64,000 nucleotides of DNA from Planctomycetaceae bacterium (lineage in GTDB: Bacteria; Planctomycetota; Planctomycetia; Pirellulales; Lacipirellulaceae): NCBI GenBank assembly GCA_003233055.1, contig QIKP01000057.1, forward strand, positions 1 to 64,000, written 5' to 3'. Shown here in pieces: positions 25,082-33,159 of the stretch. The notes below the pieces were generated by a model. It had not been told where the DNA came from. It ran no database searches and saw only the letters and a list, made by a program, of their open reading frames with translations. The position numbers were made by a program, and so were the translations under genes. Position 1 is the stretch's first letter. Each line of letters starts with the position of its first letter.

Positions 25082-27943
25082 ATGCCTCCACCGCGACTGC
25101 GGCGGAAGAGGGCAGGCGCGGCCCTACGCTGGATGCTCGTCGCGAGTGTCTTGCTCAGCCCGACCGGCTGCACCTGGTATCAACCGAAGCTCGGCCAGCA
25201 GCACCCGGTCTACGGCCGGGGATTGGGTCCCCCCACACCGATCCGCCCCGTGAAGCACTTCGTCGCCGATTGCCACGTCTGTCCCTCGGCAGTCGCCGCG
25301 ACCATCGAGGTCCCGACCCGCCATTTGCCGGACGCCAACGCGATCGCCGCCGTCGATCGATTCGACCGATGGCCCATGACGCTCAACGAGGCCCTCTCGA
25401 TCGCGCTGGAGAATTCCGAGATCGTCCGATCGAGCGGTCTGATTGCCGCTCAGTCGTCGAATACCGATCGGATCCGGGCCGGGGCGACGGCGTACGACCA
25501 GCGAATTGCAGAATACAATCGGGACGGAAGTTGGGGGATCTTTGATCCGGTCCTGACGGCGGAGATGCAGTGGCAACGGAGCGACCTCCCGCCCGGCTTG
25601 TCGTTTGGCGGAATCGGGAACAGGCCCAACCAACTCGATCAAGCCGATTTCGACCTGTCGCTCGACCAGCTCACCCCCTCGGGGACTCGCTGGAGCGTCG
25701 ACTACTCGACCGACTACTTGTTTAACCCGGCTCGACCGGCGTCGCTCAATCCCAATCCGCAGCATTTTTCCACCCTGCAATTCGGTGTGGTCCAACCGCT
25801 GCTGCAAGGCCTCGGATACGACGTCAACCTCGCGCCGATTCGCATTGCGTCGGCCCAGGCAGAGCAGACCGGCTGGGAATTCAAGCGGGAGATGCTCGCC
25901 CTGGTCCGGAGCGTCGAGACCGCCTACTGGGACATGCATGCCTTGCAGCGCGATCGGACGGTCCTCGACGAGACCATCCCGATGTTTGCCGAGATTGTCC
26001 GCGTCCGAGAGAGCCAGCATCGGAGTGATGCGATCACCGACTCCGAGGTCGCCCGGGCGGAGGTCAACCTGCTCCGATACGAGCAGCAGCGCATGGACAT
26101 CCTCTCCAACATCGAAGAACAGCAGCTCGTCCTTCGCAACTTGCTGGGGCTCGACCCGAGCGATGGCCGGCAGCTCGAAGCGATGGCCCTCCCGAGGATC
26201 GTGCTGCCGATCGAGGAGCCTCAAGAGGCGGTCCGTGTGGCGCTCAACCAACGGCCCGATATCCTTCGCCAGCGCCTCGCCGTGTATGTGTCGAGTCAAC
26301 AAAAGATTGTCGCCCGGGATTCGCTTCGCCCGAAGCTCGATGGGGTCGGCCTCTGGCGGATGAATGGGCTCGACAACGATGTCGGAGGCTCGCTCGGCCA
26401 ACTCTTTGGCGACGACTACAACGACTGGGAACTCGGCATCCGGCTCGAAGTACCGCTCGGACGCCGCAAGGCGTGGGCCGATGTCCGAAGCTCCGACCTG
26501 GAGATTCGTCGGCAGCGGGCACTCCTGGAGCAAGTCGCCCACCAAGCCTCGTTCGAGGTCGCCGATGCCTATCGCCGCATCTATTGGCTCCACCGTGAGA
26601 ACGACGTGGCCCTTCGACGAATCTCTGCCATGAAGCGGTGGCAAGTCGGTGCGAAAAAGGTGTTTGAGAATCCGCCCCCCGGCACCGACCTGACCGATGC
26701 CCTCGAATCGTACGTCGACACGCTCAAGGGTTACGTCGAGGCGTCCCATAAGCAGCACGCGGTTCAATCGAACTTCAATAGCGCCCTGGCGCGACTCGAG
26801 GAGGTCAAAGGCACGCTGCTGGCTCAGCGCGATATCGAAGTCCAGGGCGACCCGACCGACAGGATTCACGAACAGGTCGACCTCCCCTCGATCTCCCAAC
26901 CCGATGCCGCGGAGCCCCCCTCCAAGGAACTGCCTCCCCAGAAGCAGCATCCGAAGCTAAAGCCAACCGAGCCGAAAGCCGTCCTTCAAGAGGCCCCCCT
27001 GCGGGAGCCCCTCTCGCCCGGTCCGTCGTTGCTGACAGAGCAGCGGGCGTTGCCAACGGATCGGTACGCGCCAGTCGCCCCTCACACGACCGAACCACCA
27101 AGCCTGCCCGAGGTAGGGGATTCCCTGGTGCAGCCCCCGATCATGGCCGATCGCGGTGGTGCAGTACCGATGACGGGGCCGTTCCTGGTGCCAACGCCCC
27201 AACAACTCGAGCCGGCGGTCCCTACCGAGGCATCGGCCCGAGACATCGCCACACCGGTCGCCATCGCGCCGAAGCTTGAGCAGCCCCCACTCGTCACGGA
27301 GCAGGGCAGGACGGAGCAGGGCAGGGGAGTCCCCCCCGCCGCCGACTACATGCGACCGCAACCTTGGATCGCCGTGGACCCAGTTGTGACAGACCCAGTT
27401 GCCCCTGCTCCGCAGGTATCAGTGGCTCCGATATCAGTGGCTCCGAAACGCCCTGAGGCGATCGCCTCGCCGAGACGCCCTGCGGGAGAGCGGGTGCCGA
27501 GCATGATGTCGATCGACTCGGTCGTGCTTCCGTCGCTCGACCAGCCGGTCTCCGTCGACCAAGCCATCCCAGCGGCGGGCGCCCCGACCGAGCCAACGCC
27601 ACTCTCCAGGATCGCATTGCAGCCGTTGCAGGAATTCCCGCTGATCCCTTCGCCTGGGGCCGATTCCATCGACCAGGGGGCTCGACCAACGGTCGAAGGA
27701 GGGCTCGCACTGCCGGCGTCGCTCACCCAGGGACCCGGTATCCTGCCAGACTCTTTTTCGCCCGCTCCGAAAAGGCTTTTGCAAATCGGGCAACCCGAGT
27801 CGGTCACTGCAGGGCCGATCGAGCAACTCTCCATCGGGGAGACTCTGGAGATGCCCCGTGAAATGACCCCCGCTACCCCGCAAGCGACCTGGCCGATGGC
27901 CGATCAATTGGTCAACCCGGTCCTCTTCGAGCCGATTCGCTAG
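25082..27943 (+). CDS. TolC-family outer membrane efflux protein with long proline-rich tail
   Basis: 953 residues from ATG 25082 (GGAA upstream); an ATG at 25052 adds ten. A basic N-terminus and hydrophobic stretch end at SPTGC, a lipoprotein-like signal with a non-ideal lipobox. Residues ~100-590 carry the two long-helix repeats of TolC/OEP proteins: ALSIALENSEIVRSSGL and AQAEQTGWEFKREMLALVRS then ETAYWDMHALQRDRTVLDE, and a second half with LRQRLAVYVSSQQKIVARDS. Residues ~595-953 are a low-complexity tail rich in Pro, Glu, Val and Ala, with ISVAP and EQGR repeats, absent in ordinary TolC. The tail may span the periplasm or bind cell wall (inference). No pump genes adjoin it. Confidence 0.82.
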   Translation: MPPPRLRRKRAGAALRWMLVASVLLSPTGCTWYQPKLGQQHPVYGRGLGPPTPIRPVKHFVADCHVCPSAVAATIEVPTRHLPDANAIAAVDRFDRWPMTLNEALSIALENSEIVRSSGLIAAQSSNTDRIRAGATAYDQRIAEYNRDGSWGIFDPVLTAEMQWQRSDLPPGLSFGGIGNRPNQLDQADFDLSLDQLTPSGTRWSVDYSTDYLFNPARPASLNPNPQHFSTLQFGVVQPLLQGLGYDVNLAPIRIASAQAEQTGWEFKREMLALVRSVETAYWDMHALQRDRTVLDETIPMFAEIVRVRESQHRSDAITDSEVARAEVNLLRYEQQRMDILSNIEEQQLVLRNLLGLDPSDGRQLEAMALPRIVLPIEEPQEAVRVALNQRPDILRQRLAVYVSSQQKIVARDSLRPKLDGVGLWRMNGLDNDVGGSLGQLFGDDYNDWELGIRLEVPLGRRKAWADVRSSDLEIRRQRALLEQVAHQASFEVADAYRRIYWLHRENDVALRRISAMKRWQVGAKKVFENPPPGTDLTDALESYVDTLKGYVEASHKQHAVQSNFNSALARLEEVKGTLLAQRDIEVQGDPTDRIHEQVDLPSISQPDAAEPPSKELPPQKQHPKLKPTEPKAVLQEAPLREPLSPGPSLLTEQRALPTDRYAPVAPHTTEPPSLPEVGDSLVQPPIMADRGGAVPMTGPFLVPTPQQLEPAVPTEASARDIATPVAIAPKLEQPPLVTEQGRTEQGRGVPPAADYMRPQPWIAVDPVVTDPVAPAPQVSVAPISVAPKRPEAIASPRRPAGERVPSMMSIDSVVLPSLDQPVSVDQAIPAAGAPTEPTPLSRIALQPLQEFPLIPSPGADSIDQGARPTVEGGLALPASLTQGPGILPDSFSPAPKRLLQIGQPESVTAGPIEQLSIGETLEMPREMTPATPQATWPMADQLVNPVLFEPIR

Positions 27944-27964
27944 CCAACCACTCCTTTGCGCCAC

Positions 27965-28058
27965 TAGAGCAGTGATCACTCGGATGTTCCGCTAAGGCAA
28001 TCGTTTGACGCTGAAATAGCAGCGCCGTGACCGGAACAGCGTGTGCGGCTCGCACTAG
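27965..28058. repeat. Copy 1 of a ~95-bp duplicated element
   Basis: 94 bp from TAGAGCAGTGATCACTCGG to GCGGCTCGCACTAG. It contains the palindrome AGTGATCACT, outer arms TGTTCCG / CGGAACA and an inner hairpin CGCTG / CAGCG. Copy 2 at 46528-46622 differs by one substitution and one small indel. A family A repeat follows immediately. Confidence 0.85.
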
Positions 28059-28083
28059 CCGACGAGGCGTAGCTCGTCGGCTA
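28059..28083 (+). repeat. Family A palindromic repeat (singlet)
   Basis: Abuts the ~95-bp element. Confidence 0.85.
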
Positions 28084-28105
28084 GGTGACCTCTTTTCAGC
28101 CGGCG

Positions 28106-28135
28106 CTACTTTCGATTGCGCTACTTTCGATTGCG
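28106..28135. repeat. 15-bp tandem duplication over a stop codon
   Basis: CTACTTTCGATTGCG occurs twice head to tail. The second copy holds the TAG of the sulfotransferase-like gene; the first repeats the same end just outside. Confidence 0.9.
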
Positions 28136-28699
28136 ATAGAGCGATTTGTCGACGACCGCCGCCATCGCGTCGACATCCAGCTCCTGCCCGAGAAATTCGA
28201 CAACCCGAGCGACTTCTTTCCGAGGGTCGGCCTGGACCTCGTTGTAGTTCACGTCGAGGAGCCGAATGTGGGACTGCTGGGCGGCCCACTTGTAGAAGGC
28301 GTCGAGCTCTCCGAGAAACATCGTCTTCATCTGCTCGTCGCTAATGCCATCGCCGGCACCAGTCCGGTCGAGCATCACCCGCTGCGAGGCGAGAACTTCT
28401 TCCAGCTTGCGACGCATGAAGAGGACGTGGTAGAGACGGTCGGAAGGCAAATCGTACAACAGCCGGTAGATCATCTTGACGACTTTGCCATCGCTTTCCT
28501 CCAGCCAACTCGCATCCTCTTTGGTCTTCTTCACCGGCTCAAACTCGTAATACCCTTTCGGGTTGTCGTCGTCGGCCGTACGGATGTGATCGACGATCAC
28601 CGGCAGGCCCCCTTCGTCCAGCATCCGCATCATCATCGAGGTACCTGACCGTGGCAGGCCAGAAACAATGGTCAAGATCGGATCGTTGGGGGTCGTCAT
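28121..28699 (-). CDS. Sulfotransferase family protein
   Basis: 192 residues. VSGLPRSGTSMMMRML near residue 13 is the 5'-phosphosulfate loop of PAPS-dependent sulfotransferases, and RRKLEEVLASQRVML near 96 is the region of the 3'-phosphate loop. It is shorter than typical (~280 residues) but has the P-loop-like core and a late strand-helix. Many planctomycete members act on unknown substrates. The stop codon lies in a 15-bp tandem duplication. Confidence 0.78.
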   Translation of the reverse strand: MTTPNDPILTIVSGLPRSGTSMMMRMLDEGGLPVIVDHIRTADDDNPKGYYEFEPVKKTKEDASWLEESDGKVVKMIYRLLYDLPSDRLYHVLFMRRKLEEVLASQRVMLDRTGAGDGISDEQMKTMFLGELDAFYKWAAQQSHIRLLDVNYNEVQADPRKEVARVVEFLGQELDVDAMAAVVDKSLYRNRK

Positions 28700-28810
28700 A
28701 GGAAAAGCGATCTCACAGGAAAAAGAACAGGGAGTGGCGGTCCGCGGAGGGCGGACCTGGAGCCAGTCTAGTTGGGGGACGTTCTCTTTTCAAATTCCGA
28801 CGTTTTTTAT

Positions 28811-28835
28811 CCGACGAGGCGTAGCTCGTCGGCTA
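28811..28835 (+). repeat. Family A palindromic repeat (singlet)
   Basis: Followed six bases later by a family B copy, the same order as at 14320-14379. Confidence 0.85.
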
Positions 28836-28840
28836 GTGGC

Positions 28841-28868
28841 CTGGCGATGCCGCTTCAGCGGCAGGCGC
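28841..28868 (+). repeat. Family B hairpin repeat
   Basis: Consensus copy, after the isomerase gene end. Confidence 0.8.
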
Positions 28869-28899
28869 GTCAAAGCGGAGAGTTGGAAAGCCAAGTCCG

Positions 28900-29910
28900 C
28901 TAAAACCCTCTCGCCGCGACGACGTCTTCCCAGCCACGTAGTTCGTACTCAATGCCGACGAAGTCGAGCACCCGGCGTAGCGATTGCAGTGCGACGCCCA
29001 TGCCGTCGGGGCCGCTGAAACCTCCAAACGGCCCTCCCCCTTTGAGGTGAGGTTCGAGATCGAGAATGACGCCAGGGATGCCGCGACGCTGCAGTTTTCG
29101 TTCCAGCTTGGGCAGCATCTCTTTGAAATCGCGCAGGATGCGGGCATACCCACTGTCGCCCGCGTCGGCGGGGACGAAGTGCTTGAGGGCCTCTTCGTCG
29201 ACAGGCCCCGACTGGGTGCTCTGCGGCGGGGCGAGGTAGTCCTTGATGTGCATCCATCCAAGGCTCGGCTTCATGACCTGGTACTGGCGAAAGGTTTCGT
29301 CGGTCGACATCCCTTGGCGAATCAGATTGGCCCCGTCAAAAATCGTGACCATCGCGGGATGATCGACCTGCCGATGAATCTCGGCGAGCAGGTCGCCCGA
29401 CCGCCCGACCAGGTTGGCCTCGACTTCGAGACCAAGCGTCAAGTCGCTGCGGTGACACGCCTCGGCGATTTGCCCCAATTGATCGACCGCCTGAGCCACA
29501 TGGTCGGCCGGGTCTTCTCCCCTAGGCGGGTAAAACGAGAAGCCGCGAATCAGCTTCGTCTCAAACGCATGGGCCAGGTCACACGCTTTGGCGACTTGCG
29601 ACTGGAGGTACTTGGCAAACGGCACGAACGGCGTCTGGGTCCCATCTTCTTGGTCGACGAGCTTCACCTTGCCAATCGGCGAACCGATCGAAGCGACGTT
29701 CATCCCGTACTCGTCTTCGAGATGCCGCAGCTTGGTGATTTCGCTCTTCGTGAGGTCCATCACGTTCTTGATGCCATTCCCCACATCGATGAATCGCAGG
29801 CTGTAGTACTGCAATCCAAGGGCAGCAAACGCGGAGAACTGCTCCACCGCCGTTTTGTGAAGCGCCGCTTCGTCGGCAAAACCAGAAAGAATCACACGGG
29901 GAGTCGTCAT
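28900..29910 (-). CDS. Sugar phosphate isomerase/epimerase (xylose isomerase-like TIM barrel)
   Basis: 336 residues starting MTTPRVILSGFADEAALHKT. Metal-site strands of the AP-endonuclease-2 superfamily are visible: LGLEVEANLVGRSGDLL (Glu), TIFDGANLI (Asp), LGWMHIKDY (His, Lys-Asp) and GVILDLEPH (Glu). These enzymes interconvert sugars or inositols; the substrate is not known. The leader contains three GGAAACTGAAAAAA units. It is separated from queF by about 90 bp. Confidence 0.82.
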   Translation of the reverse strand: MTTPRVILSGFADEAALHKTAVEQFSAFAALGLQYYSLRFIDVGNGIKNVMDLTKSEITKLRHLEDEYGMNVASIGSPIGKVKLVDQEDGTQTPFVPFAKYLQSQVAKACDLAHAFETKLIRGFSFYPPRGEDPADHVAQAVDQLGQIAEACHRSDLTLGLEVEANLVGRSGDLLAEIHRQVDHPAMVTIFDGANLIRQGMSTDETFRQYQVMKPSLGWMHIKDYLAPPQSTQSGPVDEEALKHFVPADAGDSGYARILRDFKEMLPKLERKLQRRGIPGVILDLEPHLKGGGPFGGFSGPDGMGVALQSLRRVLDFVGIEYELRGWEDVVAARGF

Positions 29911-29930
29911 GGCGGGTCGGCAGAGAAAAA

Positions 29931-29972
29931 GGAAACTGAAAAAAGGAAACTGAAAAAAGGAAACTGAAAAAA
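29931..29972. repeat. Minisatellite, 14-bp unit GGAAACTGAAAAAA x 3
   Basis: Three near-perfect copies in the isomerase leader, ending at a family A repeat. Confidence 0.8.
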
Positions 29973-29973
29973 A

Positions 29974-29998
29974 CAGCCGACGAGCTACGTCTCGTCGG
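29974..29998 (-). repeat. Family A palindromic repeat (singlet)
   Basis: CAGCCGACGAG, CTACGT, CTCGTCGG; one loop base changed. It ends 5 bp after the queF stop. Confidence 0.8.
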
Positions 29999-30002
29999 AA
30001 CC

Positions 30003-30359
30003 TTACATCGCCGAGGCAAATTGTGCCGAGACCGTCTCGGTGATCCCTCCACGCGCGTTAAACGCCGCTTCGATTTTCATCCATCGCGGGCGAACGGTGG
30101 CGACCAGGTCGTCGAGGATCGTGTTGGTCACATGCTCGTAAAAGATGCCCTCGTTGCGATAGCTTTGCAAGTACATCTTGAGGCTCTTCAGTTCGACGCA
30201 AAACTTGTCCGGGGTGTAGGAGAACGTGATCGTCGCGAAGTCGGGCTGGCCCGTCTTGGGGCAGACCGACGTGAACTCGGGCGCAACGATCTCGATCTTG
30301 TAATCGCGGTCGGGGAATTGGTTTTCAAAAGTCTCTAGCAAGTCACGGCTGTCAGGCAT
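30003..30359 (-). CDS. queF: NADPH-dependent 7-cyano-7-deazaguanine reductase QueF
   Basis: 118 residues, the short unimodular type. The catalytic Cys lies in [14 protein letters not shown], and the QueF motif reads [20 protein letters not shown], with the substrate-binding Glu before HVTN. It reduces preQ0 to preQ1 in queuosine synthesis. It diverges from queC, so the three queuosine genes share one locus. Confidence 0.95.
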   Translation of the reverse strand: MPDSRDLLETFENQFPDRDYKIEIVAPEFTSVCPKTGQPDFATITFSYTPDKFCVELKSLKMYLQSYRNEGIFYEHVTNTILDDLVATVRPRWMKIEAAFNARGGITETVSAQFASAM

Positions 30360-30424
30360 CGGATTCCTCTCCTTTTAAGTGGCCCCCTATTTTGGCATGA
30401 TGACTCCCCAGACGATAGCCGCCC

Positions 30425-30451
30425 TGGCCTGGCCGCTGACGCGGCCTCGCC
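30425..30451 (-). repeat. Family B-like hairpin between queF and queC
   Basis: GGCCGCTGACGCGGCC, loop differs from the consensus. Confidence 0.55.
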
Positions 30452-30487
30452 AAGGCCCCCCGAAAAAAACCGAGAACCGACTCTTCC

Positions 30488-31186
30488 ATGCCATTGCCCT
30501 CCAAAAAAGCGATCGTCCTCCTTTCCGGCGGGCTCGACTCTGCGACGACCGCCGCCATCGCCAAAAGCGACGGGTACGAAGTCCACGCTTTGAGCATCGA
30601 CTACGGCCAGCGGCATCGCTTCGAACTGGAAGCGGCGGACCGCGTCGCCAAAGCCCTGGGAACCCAAAGCCATATCACCCTGCCGATCGGCCTGGGGCAA
30701 CTGGGGGGCAGTGCCCTGACGAGCGACATCGACGTGCCGGTCGACCGCCCCCCCGAGTCGATCGCCGAGGGGATCCCCGTCACCTACGTGCCGGCTCGCA
30801 ACACGCTCTTTCTCTCCATCGCCCTCGGGCTGGCAGAGGTCACGGAGGCGGCGGACCTCTTCATCGGCGTCAATGCGGTCGACTACAGCGGCTACCCCGA
30901 TTGCCGGCCAGAATACATTGCCGCCTTCGAGCGTCTGGCGAATTTGGCCACCAAAGCAGGGGTCGAGGGGACCCTCCAGTTCCGCATCCACACGCCTCTG
31001 ATAGAATGGACCAAAGCCGAGATCATCACCCGAGGCACCGAACTGGGCGTCGACTACTCGCTGACCCACACCTGTTACGCCCCCAACGAGGTGGGCCTTT
31101 CCTGCGGTCGGTGCGATGCGTGCCAGTTGCGACGTAAAGGATTCGCCGAGGCGGGGATTGCGGATCCGATTGCGTATCAGGGCTAA
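30488..31186 (+). CDS. queC: 7-cyano-7-deazaguanine synthase QueC
   Basis: 232 residues. The PP-loop is [12 protein letters not shown] near residue 11. The zinc site reads [20 protein letters not shown], four Cys near the C-terminus. It makes preQ0 from 7-carboxy-7-deazaguanine with ATP and ammonia. queE follows 65 bp downstream. Confidence 0.96.
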   Translation: MPLPSKKAIVLLSGGLDSATTAAIAKSDGYEVHALSIDYGQRHRFELEAADRVAKALGTQSHITLPIGLGQLGGSALTSDIDVPVDRPPESIAEGIPVTYVPARNTLFLSIALGLAEVTEAADLFIGVNAVDYSGYPDCRPEYIAAFERLANLATKAGVEGTLQFRIHTPLIEWTKAEIITRGTELGVDYSLTHTCYAPNEVGLSCGRCDACQLRRKGFAEAGIADPIAYQG

Positions 31187-31224
31187 CTCCTTCAACACAG
31201 ACTTGGACTGCCGGGCTTGAACTG

Positions 31225-31250
31225 CCGGGCTCGGGGACGAGCCGGCTCGC
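31225..31250 (-). repeat. Family F repeat before queE
   Basis: Reverse orientation: CCGGGCTCGGGGACGAGCC then GGCTCGC. It ends one base before the queE ATG. Confidence 0.5.
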
Positions 31251-31251
31251 T

Positions 31252-31938
31252 ATGAAAATTGCTGAAATTTACAAGTCGGTTCAGGGCGAAGGTTTGCTTA
31301 CTGGCACGCCAAGCCTGTTCGTGCGCGCGAGTGGCTGCAACCTCCGGTGCTGGTTTTGCGACACCGCCTACGCCTCGTGGCAGCCGGAAGGGGTCGATCT
31401 GGCGGTCGACGAAATCGTCGCGCAGGTCGAGGAGTGGAACTGCCCGCATGTGGTCCTCACCGGGGGCGAGCCCATGCTCTTCGCCGAACTGATCCCCCTT
31501 TGCTCGCAGTTGCGGCGTGCCGGTCGGCATGTGACGATCGAAACGGCCGGCACGCTCTACCTGCCGGTCGAGTCCGATCTGATGTCGGTGAGCCCCAAGT
31601 TCGGAGGCTCCGCTCCCTCCCGGGAACAACATTCCCGCTGGCACCATCGTCACCACGAGACACGCTACCGGCCAGCCATCGTTCGGCAACTGATCGACGA
31701 ACATCCTTACCAACTCAAATTCGTCCTCGACAAGCCAGCCGAGTTGGCCGAACTGCAAGCGTTTCTTCACGCCCTCGGAAACGTCGACCCCGACCACGTA
31801 CTGCTCATGCCCCAAGGGATCGAACCGGAGGAATTGGCCGAGCGGGCCGAGTGGCTCGAACCGTACTGCGACTCGCACGGCTACGTCTTTTGCCCCCGCA
31901 AACAGATCGAGTGGTTCGGCGCCGCCCGAGGAACATAA
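31252..31938 (+). CDS. queE: 7-carboxy-7-deazaguanine synthase QueE
   Basis: 228 residues. MKIAEIYKSVQGEGLLTG is the QueE start, and CNLRCWFCDT is the radical-SAM CxxxCxxC cluster site (about residues 27-34). VLTGGEPML is the SAM-binding GGE motif. It converts 6-carboxytetrahydropterin to CDG. No queD is present in the window. No ribosome site is visible; a family F repeat abuts the start codon. Confidence 0.94.
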   Translation: MKIAEIYKSVQGEGLLTGTPSLFVRASGCNLRCWFCDTAYASWQPEGVDLAVDEIVAQVEEWNCPHVVLTGGEPMLFAELIPLCSQLRRAGRHVTIETAGTLYLPVESDLMSVSPKFGGSAPSREQHSRWHHRHHETRYRPAIVRQLIDEHPYQLKFVLDKPAELAELQAFLHALGNVDPDHVLLMPQGIEPEELAERAEWLEPYCDSHGYVFCPRKQIEWFGAARGT

Positions 31939-31944
31939 GCACGC

Positions 31945-31973
31945 CCTGGCGATGCCGCTTCAGCGGCAGGCGC
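31945..31973 (+). repeat. Family B hairpin repeat
   Basis: Consensus copy after queE; a decayed family A half (about 31977-31999) follows. Confidence 0.75.
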
Positions 31974-32003
31974 TTCCGCCGAGGAGCTACGCCCCGCCCC
32001 AAG

Positions 32004-32027
32004 AGCCGACGAGCTACGCCTCGTCGG
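32004..32027 (-). repeat. Family A repeat overlapping the end of the transporter gene
   Basis: On the minus strand TCC GAC GAG GCG TAG gives Ser-Asp-Glu-Ala-stop of the transporter gene. Confidence 0.85.
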
Positions 32028-33090
32028 AAGGTGGAGAGCGGAGGGCGGCTCTGGTGGGAGCATCCTCCGGTTTCTTTGCGGGTTTCTTTGCGGGCAGCGT
32101 GCCCTTGGGTGCGAAGACCAGCACCATTGCCGAGCCGGCGACTGCTAGGATTAATCCTGCAACGAAGGCAGGATGCAATGCGCTCATTTGCCCTTTCACC
32201 CAGGCACTAAAGAGGACGTTCACGACCGGTGCGCCGCCAAAGACCAGTGGCATGACGAAGATCGGCTTGCCCCCGAAGTGGAACGCCAGGATGATGCCGA
32301 GCGCGCCGATCGCGCCCGCCGCCCCGGCGGCCAAGCTCCACAAGATTCCTTCCCGCGTCTGCCAGGCGAACGCGCTTTGCTCTTCGACCCCCCCCAGCAG
32401 TAAGGCGTACGACCCGACGACGGCAATCGCAAAGTACGCCAGCCCGACGCAGAGGAGTGGCCGCAATCGGCTCTGCTCCATCGCCGCTTGTCCTTTGTGC
32501 AGCACGGGCCCGTACGCCCCCCAGCAGAGGAGGACCGTTGCGATCGATGCGAATTGCAGCAACCAATCAAGCCAGCCCGCCTCGCTCGCCGCCCCTCCAC
32601 TCCCCGGCTTGAAAAGCAAAACCGTGACCGCCCCGAGGAGCACGATCACGAGCCCCGCGAGAAAGAGGGGCCCGACTTCGCGAATCCGTTTCGCCCAATA
32701 GACGGTCAGAAACGAATTGACGACCGGCGCACCACCGAAGACGAGCGGCATGACATAAACGGGCCTGCCCCCGAAGTTAAAGGCCATGATGATCCCGAGC
32801 GCGCCGATCGCCCCGAGCGAGCCCCCGGCAAGGCTCCAGATGATGCCGGTCAAGGTCCAGTGCCCTTTTTCTCCTCGCAAGAACAGCAGCAGGGCTGGCA
32901 CGATCACCCCGATCGCAAAGTAAGCAAGCCCGACACAAACGAAGGGCCGAAGCCGAGCCAAGTGGGGTGGCGCCCCCTCGGTCGGTCCCGAGAACATCCC
33001 TTCCTGCCCCCAGTGCAAGACCGGTCCGTAGAGCCCCCAACAAAGAATCGTGATGCCCAACGACGCAAGGATCAACAGGAGACTACGCAT
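32014..33090 (-). CDS. EamA/DMT-like membrane protein made of two duplicated halves
   Basis: 358 residues, about ten helices. The two halves are clearly homologous: CWGLYGPVLHWGQ / CWGAYGPVLHKGQ, RPFVCVGLAYFAI / RPLLCVGLAYFAI, IGALGIIMAFNFGG / IGALGIILAFHFGG and VMPLVFGGAPVVN in both. This is an internal tandem duplication with unusually high retained identity, in the style of 10-TMS drug/metabolite transporters. The substrate is unknown. The final residues SDEA and the stop come from a family A repeat. Confidence 0.78.
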   Translation of the reverse strand: MRSLLLILASLGITILCWGLYGPVLHWGQEGMFSGPTEGAPPHLARLRPFVCVGLAYFAIGVIVPALLLFLRGEKGHWTLTGIIWSLAGGSLGAIGALGIIMAFNFGGRPVYVMPLVFGGAPVVNSFLTVYWAKRIREVGPLFLAGLVIVLLGAVTVLLFKPGSGGAASEAGWLDWLLQFASIATVLLCWGAYGPVLHKGQAAMEQSRLRPLLCVGLAYFAIAVVGSYALLLGGVEEQSAFAWQTREGILWSLAAGAAGAIGALGIILAFHFGGKPIFVMPLVFGGAPVVNVLFSAWVKGQMSALHPAFVAGLILAVAGSAMVLVFAPKGTLPAKKPAKKPEDAPTRAALRSPPSDEA

Positions 33091-33159
33091 GGCGAGGGGA
33101 GGGGGGAGAAGGAAGGGAAGAAGGTCTCCCCCTACTTTAGTTCAATCGGCAGTGGCCGA

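Noticed and set aside
25124-26950. 608-codon ORF antisense to the TolC-like gene
   Set aside because: Mirror frame of a real gene; no domain motif.
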